DNA from: Chlorobiota bacterium
Lineage (GTDB): Bacteria > Bacteroidota > Ignavibacteria > Ignavibacteriales > Ignavibacteriaceae
NCBI GenBank assembly: GCA_008363265.1
Contig: RHKR01000135.1
Location: forward strand, 1 to 6,560
Direction: 5' to 3'
DNA: 6,560 nt
Positions 1 through 5,600 of the stretch are shown piece by piece (the stretch's first letter is position 1; each line of letters begins with the position of its first letter). The notes beneath the pieces are model-generated. The model did not search any database and was not told where the DNA came from. It worked only from the letters and a program-made list of their open reading frames with translations. Both the position numbers and the translations under genes were made by a program.

Positions 1-170
1 ATAACCCGTGGTATATCATCCCGGCCGACAAGAAGTGGTTCGCCCGCCTGGTTATCTCGGAGATAATCGTTGAGAAACTGAAGGAATTGAAGGTACACTA
101 CCCCGTCATCTCCGACGAGCACAGGGCCAACCTGCAGAAGTACAAAGAGGCGCTTGAATCGGAAGAGTAG
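1..170 (+). CDS. PPK2-family polyphosphate:nucleotide phosphotransferase, C-terminal end (5' partial)
   Basis: The reading frame is open from the left edge (first full codon at base 3) to TAG at 168-170 and gives 55 residues. It starts NPWYIIPADKKWFARLVISE and continues IIVEKLKELK. The PW-(Y/H)-(I/V)-(I/V)-PADKKW-(Y/F)-R block followed by an amphipathic helix is the conserved C-terminus of PPK2 kinases, closest in my memory to the PPK2 group with PADxKW rather than RSDDKRRARL. These cytosolic enzymes transfer phosphate between polyphosphate and nucleotides. The catalytic Walker A/B region lies outside the window, so activity and exact subclass (ADP versus AMP phosphorylation) cannot be judged. 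The tail after the helix (VHYPVISDEHRANLQKYKEA) is typical and ends normally, so this is a window edge, not a broken gene. It converges on the next gene, with 240 bp of repeat DNA between. Family is confident; subclass is inference. Confidence 0.88.
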   Translation, partial: NPWYIIPADKKWFARLVISEIIVEKLKELKVHYPVISDEHRANLQKYKEALESEE

Positions 171-179
171 GTGTCATTT

Positions 180-216
180 AAAGTTACACGGATTTCACGG
201 ATTCTACACGGATTCC
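180..216 (+). repeat. 37-bp dispersed repeat, copy 1
   Basis: This segment begins AAAGTTACACGGATT and continues through two more xCACGGATT units to GGATTCC. It matches 1935-1971 at 35 of 37 positions by my count, the differences being at the 16th and 26th bases. It is in the same orientation as that copy, so the pair brackets the 476-residue gene as direct repeats. The first 15 bases also occur inverted at 388-402. Confidence 0.85.
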
Positions 217-312
217 TAAGATGTTTATAGGACGCGGATACACGCAGATTTTACAGATTTTCGCAGATTATTATTAATAACTTTCTGCGTTTATCCGTCT
301 AATCAGCGTGTA

Positions 313-327
313 CTTGCCCCTTCGGGG
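313..327 (-). repeat. 15-nt GC-rich hairpin inserted in repeat (copy 1)
   Basis: Read on the minus strand this is CCCCGAAGGGGCAAG, a 4-bp C/G stem with a 3-nt loop plus a CAAG tail. It sits between AATCAGCGTGTA on its left and TCTGCGTGC on its right. In the second repeat block those two flanks are directly joined (2019-2039), so the 15 bases are a clean insertion relative to that block, with no visible target duplication. Confidence 0.75.
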
Positions 328-367
328 TCTGCGTGCCTTTAAAAATCCGTGAAATCTGTGTTAAATC

Positions 368-382
368 CCCCAAAGGGGCAAG
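368..382 (+). repeat. 15-nt GC-rich hairpin inserted in repeat (copy 2)
   Basis: CCCCAAAGGGGCAAG matches copy 1 at 14 of 15 positions and lies in the opposite orientation to it, 40 bp away. Removing it would join TTAAATC to CTGTCAATCCGTG, which restores the AATCC-x-GT wording of the surrounding repeat. The un-inserted form is not present elsewhere in this window, so the exact boundaries are inferred from copy 1. Confidence 0.65.
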
Positions 383-387
383 CTGTC

Positions 388-402
388 AATCCGTGTAACT
401 TT
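388..402 (-). repeat. Inverted 15-bp end of the composite repeat
   Basis: AATCCGTGTAACTTT is the exact reverse complement of 180-194, closing the composite repeat. On the + strand it runs directly into a run of five T (400-404). The folded repeat could therefore act as an intrinsic terminator for the incoming PPK2 transcript, although the potential stem is long and its loop is about 190 nt, so this role is only a guess. Confidence 0.7.
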
Positions 403-410
403 TTATAAAC

Positions 411-671
411 CTATTTTATGAGCAGCATTTTTCTGCTCGAAGTGAAGCTACCGGCTTTGATCTCGTAGATATATAAACCGCTGTTGAGGTTCGAGGCATC
501 AAACTCTACGGTGTGGTTGCCCGCGGGCATAAGGCCGTTAACGAGTTCTGCCACCTTCTCGCCAAGCGCGTTGTACACATTAAGCGTAACATTCCCGGCA
601 ACGGGTAACGCGTAACGGATAACGGTACTTGGATTGAACGGATTCGGAAAGTTCTGCTCCAGCGAGAAAAC
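411..671 (-). other. T9SS C-terminal sorting domain of the 476-aa protein
   Basis: These bases encode residues 391-476. The YxLxQNxPNPFNPST strand, the central NALGEKV strand and the terminal KMLL-x-K strand match the type A sorting-domain pattern. It is about 60-65 percent identical in protein by eye to the C-terminus of the giant protein. One nucleotide stretch (607-623) is identical to 2569-2585 over 17 bases. Confidence 0.9.
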
Positions 672-1841
672 GGTCGGATTCAGTTCAACCTCAATGGAGT
701 TTGAGTAACTGAATGTGCCGTCGAAATCGATCTGTTTTAATCTGTATTCGATCTTCCCGCCTGATACATTCTCATCATGGAAATTGTAGTTTTTTTGCTC
801 CGTTGTTGTGCCGTTACCTGCAACAAAACCGATGTTCTGCCATTCGGTTGAGGATTTTCTTTCCACCTCAAATCCACGGTTGTTAAGCTCGGTAGCCGTT
901 GTCCATGAGAGGGTTACTCCATTGCCCGTGCTTGTAGCGATGAAAGATGTCAGTTCAACAGGAAGCGGAACGAGCTCCGGAGGGAGTCTCAGCGCGGTGG
1001 TGCCGCCTGTGGGGTTAACCGTGTTCACATCACCCCAGAGGCCATCGGCATCAGTGGCCGGATAAGGCATCAGGTTCCCGGCCAAATCGCGGGCTTCAAC
1101 CCTTCTGACACCGTTCGGATTGTTGTTCGGGATCACTGAACCCCAAGAGCCGGCGATCGCGTCCACGCTGTCGCTGTAGAATAGCGCGTATGAATTGGCG
1201 GTTGTGTTCAGTGTACCGTCATCTTCAACGAAAGTCGCTGAAAGGGGCCGGCCCGTACCGGATGTATTATCATAAAGGAGCACAAAACTCTTTGCCGGAG
1301 CTGTCGAGCGGCTCCAGATGCCTGTGCCGGAGGTATCGGAGTTGGTTGTTGTCAGCGCGATCACTCTGGTTGAATCAGGTGATGTCAGTCTGGTTGCAAC
1401 AGTTGTGCCACCGGCTCCGTTATTCAGAACGATCCTCGGGAATACATATCTGCCGGGGACGAATCTTGTGGCATTGCCGGTCGGCTCGGTAACAAACCAT
1501 CCCGTATAGCTGCCTGAAGAGTTCGCTCTGAATTCACCATAGTTCCCCGCCGTGGAAAGCGAAGGTCCAGAGGTTCTCACCCAAGGACTGTCTGCCCGGA
1601 CAAAGATCACATTTCCCGCGCCGTTGGAAGTGGCCGCATCGGTTGAGATCACTATCTGATTAAAATATCTGTAAACCGAGTCGGGAGTCAGCCCTGAAAT
1701 CGTAGCTAAGAAAGCGAACGGTATTCTGTTCGCGTTGGTACCATTGATACCTTCCATAAATTGCGGCTGGATGTGCACGGTCAGTGACTGACTGAACACC
1801 ATACCGGCGAGTAAAATTACAAGTGCAAAGGTTCTTTTCAT
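411..1841 (-). CDS. Secreted T9SS type A sorting-domain protein, 476 aa
   Basis: This is a complete gene for an exported surface or released protein; its molecular role is unknown. Residues 1-17 form a Sec signal peptide (MKRTF, hydrophobic core, then VFS with likely cleavage before Q18). Residues 19-290 are a Thr/Ser/Asn/Gly-rich, beta-sheet-looking domain that I cannot assign; motifs include GLTPDSVYRYFNQ (51-63), GNYGEF and GSYTGWFVTEPTGNA. Residues 293-388 (PLPVELTSF...RGFEVER...IEYRLKQID) are the Ig/FN3-like linker common in Ignavibacteria T9SS cargo. Residues 391-476 are the T9SS type A sorting domain (QNFPNPFNPSTVIRYALP, NALGEKVAELVNG, SGLYIYEI, KMLLIK), normally removed or exchanged at the cell surface. 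The start is chosen because it opens the signal peptide; the leader is A/T-rich with no clear Shine-Dalgarno, as is usual in Bacteroidota-like bacteria. The gene is intact and converges on the PPK2 gene. Confidence 0.9.
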   Translation of the reverse strand: MKRTFALVILLAGMVFSQSLTVHIQPQFMEGINGTNANRIPFAFLATISGLTPDSVYRYFNQIVISTDAATSNGAGNVIFVRADSPWVRTSGPSLSTAGNYGEFRANSSGSYTGWFVTEPTGNATRFVPGRYVFPRIVLNNGAGGTTVATRLTSPDSTRVIALTTTNSDTSGTGIWSRSTAPAKSFVLLYDNTSGTGRPLSATFVEDDGTLNTTANSYALFYSDSVDAIAGSWGSVIPNNNPNGVRRVEARDLAGNLMPYPATDADGLWGDVNTVNPTGGTTALRLPPELVPLPVELTSFIATSTGNGVTLSWTTATELNNRGFEVERKSSTEWQNIGFVAGNGTTTEQKNYNFHDENVSGGKIEYRLKQIDFDGTFSYSNSIEVELNPTVFSLEQNFPNPFNPSTVIRYALPVAGNVTLNVYNALGEKVAELVNGLMPAGNHTVEFDASNLNSGLYIYEIKAGSFTSSRKMLLIK

Positions 1842-1934
1842 TTTATACTCATAGAATTGCTAAAAAAGTATTCAAACTTACAACTTTTATTGTTAAACTA
1901 TTGTGAAGAATAGAGCGTATTAATAGTGTTTTTA

Positions 1935-1971
1935 AAAGTTACACGGATTCCACGGATTCGACACGGATTCC
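1935..1971 (+). repeat. 37-bp dispersed repeat, copy 2
   Basis: This is a direct repeat of 180-216 (35 of 37 positions). It starts 94 bp upstream of the 476-aa gene's start codon. Unlike the first block, this one has no AATCCGTGTAACTTT end on its far side; it degrades into AAAATCCGCGTAG at 2081-2092. It is therefore either a truncated or a differently built member of the family. Confidence 0.85.
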
Positions 1972-1997
1972 ACAGATTTTATGATATCCGTGAAATC

Positions 1998-2012
1998 TCC
2001 CGAATGGGTAGG
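1998..2012 (+). repeat. 15-nt GC-rich hairpin inserted in repeat (copy 3)
   Basis: TCCCGAATGGGTAGG aligns to CCCCGAAGGGGCAAG at 11 of 15 positions and keeps the CCC-loop-GGG stem and the YARG tail. Removing it joins GAAATC to CGTAAAATC, giving the uninterrupted wording ATCCGTGAAATCCGTAAAATCAGCGTG expected of the repeat family. It is the most diverged of the three copies. Confidence 0.6.
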
Positions 2013-2047
2013 CGTAAAATCAGCGTGTATCTGCGTGCTGTAACCCC

Positions 2048-2074
2048 CTCTGTGATCTCTGTGTCCTCTGTGGT
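2048..2074. repeat. Three tandem 9-nt CTCTGTGnn units
   Basis: The units are CTCTGTGAT, CTCTGTGTC and CTCTGTGGT, back to back and followed by GAA. The wording (reverse complement ACCACAGAGGACACAGAG) recurs, to my memory, in intergenic DNA of many unrelated bacteria. No function can be assigned here. Confidence 0.75.
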
Positions 2075-2101
2075 GAATATAAAATCCGCGTAGCCCTTAA
2101 A

Positions 2102-2136
2102 TAAAAAATCCCGCCTCATCTTAACGACAAGGCGGG
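2102..2136 (-). terminator. Intrinsic terminator after the 64-aa gene
   Basis: On the minus strand a 7-bp stem, CCCGCCT with AGGCGGG (2130-2136 pairing with 2110-2116), encloses a 13-nt loop and is followed by ATTTTTTAT. This is a standard Rho-independent terminator. It lies 26 bases past the TAA of the 64-aa gene and would end the transcript of the giant gene and the 64-aa gene together. It also isolates the 476-aa gene as a separate unit. Confidence 0.85.
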
Positions 2137-2161
2137 GGGAATAACCCATGGTGAGGTTCAG

Positions 2162-2356
2162 TTATTTGGAAGCCGCGTAGGCCAAAACTTTCATGAACAC
2201 TCCGAATGTGACGAACGCACTTCCCATCCAAAGGAGGATGCGGAAGGCACGCTCCCTCTTTTTCCCTTTGATGTAAAGCTTGTCGTAATCTGCGTTTGTG
2301 CGGTGGTAGTCACCGCTTTTCGCGTTCCAGTTGTAGTATGAATTTTCCGTCATCAT
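2162..2356 (-). CDS. Small single-pass membrane protein, 64 aa, unknown function
   Basis: I do not recognise this family. Residues 1-35 are polar and rich in Tyr, Asn, Asp and Lys (YYNWNAKSGDYHRTNADYDK), ending in a basic cluster, KGKKRER (30-36). Residues about 38-61 are a clear transmembrane helix (ILLWMGSAFVTFGVFMKVLAYA). The positive-inside rule puts the N-terminus in the cytoplasm and the short AASK tail outside. The gene is likely real: AGGAG lies 8 nt before the ATG, the start is 16 bp after the giant gene's stop, and a strong terminator follows. Met-Met offers two starts; the first fits the ribosome binding site better. Co-transcription with a T9SS cargo hints at, but does not prove, an envelope role. 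It has no Cys lipobox and no known small T9SS subunit signature that I can see. Confidence 0.8.
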   Translation of the reverse strand: MMTENSYYNWNAKSGDYHRTNADYDKLYIKGKKRERAFRILLWMGSAFVTFGVFMKVLAYAASK

Positions 2357-2364
2357 AGTTGCAT

Positions 2365-2369
2365 CTCCT
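2365..2369 (-). promoter_or_regulatory. Shine-Dalgarno site of the 64-aa gene
   Basis: AGGAG is placed 8 nt before the ATG, within the 16-bp gap after the giant gene's TAA (2373-2375). The placement suits translational coupling or re-initiation by ribosomes finishing the giant protein. It contrasts with the 476-aa gene, which has no visible Shine-Dalgarno, and helps fix the start at the first of two Met codons. Confidence 0.7.
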
Positions 2370-2372
2370 GCA

Positions 2373-2636
2373 TTATTTCATTAATAACATTTTTTTGATC
2401 GAAGTAAAATCGCCCGACTGGATCCTGTAGAAATAGAGTCCGGAAGGAAGATTCGTGGCATCAAACGATACTTGGTTGTAACCGGCTTCCACTTCACCAT
2501 TCAGAAGTGTTGCCACTTTTTCACCAAGGGCGTTAAAGACATCAATCGTAACCATTCCGGCAGCCGGCAACGCGTAACGGATAACCGTTGAAGGGTTGAA
2601 CGGATTCGGATAGTTCTGATACAGGGTGTAAGAAAC
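2373..2636 (-). other. T9SS C-terminal sorting domain of the giant protein
   Basis: These bases encode residues 1243-1329 (numbered from the internal Met at 6362). The Por secretion tail motifs are all present: LYQNYPNPFNPSTVIRYALP, NALGEKVATLLNG, LPSGLYFYRI and the terminal KMLLMK. This domain directs passage through the outer membrane by T9SS after Sec export. Confidence 0.92.
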
Positions 2637-5600
2637 AGGCGCGAGCTCAACTTCGACCACATCCGAGTACTCGAAGTCGCCGTCGTTATCGATCTGTTTC
2701 AGTCTGTACTGAATTTTATTACCAAGCGGATTCGCGTCGCTGAAGCTGTAATACTTCGGTGAGTTCGCTGTACCGTGTCCCTCAACAAATCCGATCTTCT
2801 GCCAAGTACCGTTCGCGTTCCTCTCAACCTCAAAACCGTTGTTGTCGATCTCGGTCTTCGTCTCCCAGTTCAGGGTGACAGCGGTACCGGAGGCTTTGGC
2901 TGTGAAGGAGGTTAGTTCAACAGGGAGGGGTGAGCCTTCACTGGCCATCACAAACTCGGAGAAGCTTGTGATGCCGGAGACAAAGAACTCATCTGTGGCC
3001 GCATCATAAGTTAGCGTTCCAACAAGTGTAAATGGACCCGAGCCGGGGGTTGGCCGTTTGTAAAGTTTAATGGTTGCGGTTGTTGGATCAGTTATACCTG
3101 TTAAACTGCTCGCCTTGAATCTGAGTGTAGCTGGGTCGCCTAGTGCAATGCCATCATCCTCAATCACCCATCTGAAGCCTGATACATTCAATTCAGTTAT
3201 TCCGGCTGTTCCGGTTGGTGCGCCTTCGTATCTTGTAACTGTTACAGTTGCACCCGTGGTTACATTCAGGAAGTTGATCTGGAGGCCGGTTCCTATGAAA
3301 GCGTAATTGTTATTACCGGTATTGACTGTTTGAGAGTAATTACCTGTGTTTACTGAGATTGAATGAGAACCCAAGTTTTCTACTGTATTCTGGTTGAACT
3401 GATCCCATTCGGTTGCCAAAGTCGGAAAACCACTCGATGGATTAGTCGTGACACCTTCAGAAACATTGGATTTTCTACGGAGGGTCTTATCAACTGTGGT
3501 AAAACTACCGCTTGTCCAGGCACTACCCGGGTCCTCACCCATCCTCCCGAAAATATCAACTTCTTTACCGGTTGTGGTATTGAACAAAACAACCGCATCA
3601 TCACCGTTGAAATTGACAGCAGTATTATCTGTAGCAGTAACATCTCCCGGCAATGTTAATGCTGCACTTGAATTTTTATACACTTTTGCAGTTCCGGCTG
3701 CAATTGTACCAGTTAATGAGACTGTGGTATTGAGAGTTCCCCCAGCACTCGAATAAAGTTTTAGAGAATAACTTGCTAAATCAATGACACTTCCAGTTCC
3801 ATTATATATCTCAAGATATTTATTATTACTTGATCCCTCAACATATTCTGAAATTATCAGATCTGTCGGAGCACCCGGTATTTTGGTTATCTCATGCGGA
3901 TTACCAGCACCATAGGTACCTGGGGTTAAAGTGACAGTTTCCGCGAAAGTAAGTTGAGCATCCTCACTGCTTCGTCCGGCGATGGTTCTTCCGAGGGTGG
4001 CATCATATTTAACATCCGTGGTGAGAAAAACATATGATGTTCCAATCGGCAACATTTTCCCGATGGAAGAGAAAGTGATACTCTCGCCCGAACCTGTGGA
4101 AACCGGACTTACACTTGAACCGATCTGTGGGTCTGCTCCATCGAGTGTGGTGTTGTTTGAATAGTAAAGTTTCAGTGATCTTGGACCAAGGTCATCAGCG
4201 GTGTAAGTGCCCGATAAGGCGGCAACCACCTGATTGAGGGTTACTGATGCTTTAGTTACGGCAATCTGATAGCGGTAGAGTACCTGCTGTGTATTTGATC
4301 TTACGAATTTGCCGGTTCCGGGATCAGTTCCCGTGATCGTAACACCCGGGGTGTTTCCGAATGTAACCGGGGTTCCGACATTTGTTGAGCCATCATTCAG
4401 CTGAACCTGAAGTGAGAAACCGTCATTCGCATCGACTGTTCCCGGAATGACTATATCGAAGGTTGAAACGCCGGATACATTGGTGGCGGTGGCGGAAACA
4501 TCCGTAACATCAGATGTAACTCCACTTCCGGCGATCGTATAACTCTCTGTCGTAAGAGGATTGCTGTTGGTTACATCCACATCGTACTTGAAGACATATC
4601 CCGGTACGAGGTTACTGTACTGGTCTTTCGCGGTCAGTGTCGCGGTGCTTGTGCCACCCAAAGTAAGAGCGGGTGAAACACCAACGGTTGAGTTGGCCGC
4701 CACGACAGCACCCGGAAGAATTGTCTGGGTTACGGATGCCGTGGCATAATCAGTTGCATCAACAGCGACCGTTTTTTCACCGGATGTTGTCAAAAGAGGA
4801 TTTCCGTTTGAAGGATTAAGATACAGATGTCCCCGTTCAATATCCCAGTCATTATCAGCGAGTGAAGTACCGTTAACTTTTACACCGGTGACATTTCCCC
4901 ACCAGTTATCATCACTGAATGTAATGTCGATCTGGTTGTCAACAGTATTGTTGGTATTGTCGGCTGTTAACGCAGGAGCGGGGGCTGAAAATGAATGTAT
5001 ATTCGCATCAGCAAAAGAACCTGCCGGATTTACGAGGTCAATGAAGAAAAAGTCTGCCGACTCAGGTGTCGGAAAAACTTTTATATCGGAACCCCGGTTC
5101 GCGCCTGGATCGATATCCACAGTGACGAACAGGTAATGTGTACCGCTTGTCGACAGCAACTTGTCTGAATCACGCATAAAAGTAAGTGTCTGGGCATTAT
5201 CACCTGATGGTGCTTCGGTCGCGATCAATTGGTCTGTCAAATGATCCAAGGTCCCATCTGTTGAATACCAAAGATTGAAACCATTTGTCACAATGTCTGA
5301 CTCAACATATGTACCGGCCACATCAATGTGAACCTCATCAAGTTCCGCAGGATTGTTCGTAACAGCCAACTGGATACGATAGAGAATATTATTGTAAGAA
5401 GCCAATGAGAAAGAGTTTGTCGAAGGATCCACGCCCGTATAAGTCACAGTTGGATTCGGGCCGAAGAAAGAAACCTGGGAGCCAAGGCTTGTTGTACCGT
5501 CATTCATGAGGAACTGAATCGCAAGACCATCACCCTGGTCAACGATTGCAGGAATTTCTACAGGCACAGTCGCAACACCGCTTGCATTGGTTGCAGTACT

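Larger units (their letters stand above)
171..410. repeat. Composite intergenic repeat filling the convergent gap
   Basis: No gene is visible here. Nearly the whole gap is built from degenerate 9-14 nt units ending in GGATT or AGATT on the left half (ACACGGATT, TCACGGATT, TACAGATT, TCGCAGATT) and their reverse complements on the right half (AATCCGTG, AATCTGTG, ATCAGCGTG). The outer ends are a perfect 15-bp inverted pair: AAAGTTACACGGATT at 180-194 and AATCCGTGTAACTTT at 388-402. Further in, 187-203 pairs with 344-360 at 16 of 17 positions. The block could fold into a long imperfect hairpin on either strand. Two short GC-rich hairpins interrupt the right half (listed separately). Repeats of this wording are, as far as I recall, dispersed in intergenic regions of Bacteroidota-like genomes; their role is unknown to me. 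Confidence 0.8.
1842..2161. other. Intergenic region between the 476-aa and 64-aa genes
   Basis: No gene is visible in these 320 bases. Bases 1842-1934 are an A/T-rich leader for the 476-aa gene and must hold its promoter. I could not pick a convincing -33/-7 (TTTG/TAnnTTTG) or -35/-10 pair. Bases 1935-2095 are a second block of the dispersed repeat family (37-bp copy, a 15-nt hairpin insertion, CTCTGTG tandem units). Bases 2102-2136 are the terminator of the upstream operon. Confidence 0.7.

Noticed and set aside
180..402. CRISPR-like array of short repeated units
   Set aside because: Units are 9-14 nt, degenerate, partly inverted and have no spacers of constant length; there are no cas genes.
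808..1509. Plus-strand open frames across the 476-aa gene, and similar ones across the giant gene (for example 3070-3756, 4888-5136, 5962-6183)
   Set aside because: They are antisense to clearly coding sequence, have low-complexity Val/Ser/Pro-rich translations and lack family features or ribosome binding sites.
1838..1852. Tiny upstream ORF (ATG AGT ATA AAA TGA) overlapping the start of the 476-aa gene by ATGA
   Set aside because: Four codons in an A/T-rich leader arise easily by chance and there is no ribosome binding site. It is noted only because the overlap is exact.
180..1971. Insertion sequence or composite transposon bounded by the 37-bp repeats
   Set aside because: No transposase is present, the enclosed gene is a T9SS cargo, and the repeats are a degenerate family rather than clean terminal repeats.
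3380..3643. 87-codon minus-strand frame inside the giant gene
   Set aside because: It is a second frame over the lamin-tail coding region, whose own frame is uninterrupted; it is not evidence of a frameshift.
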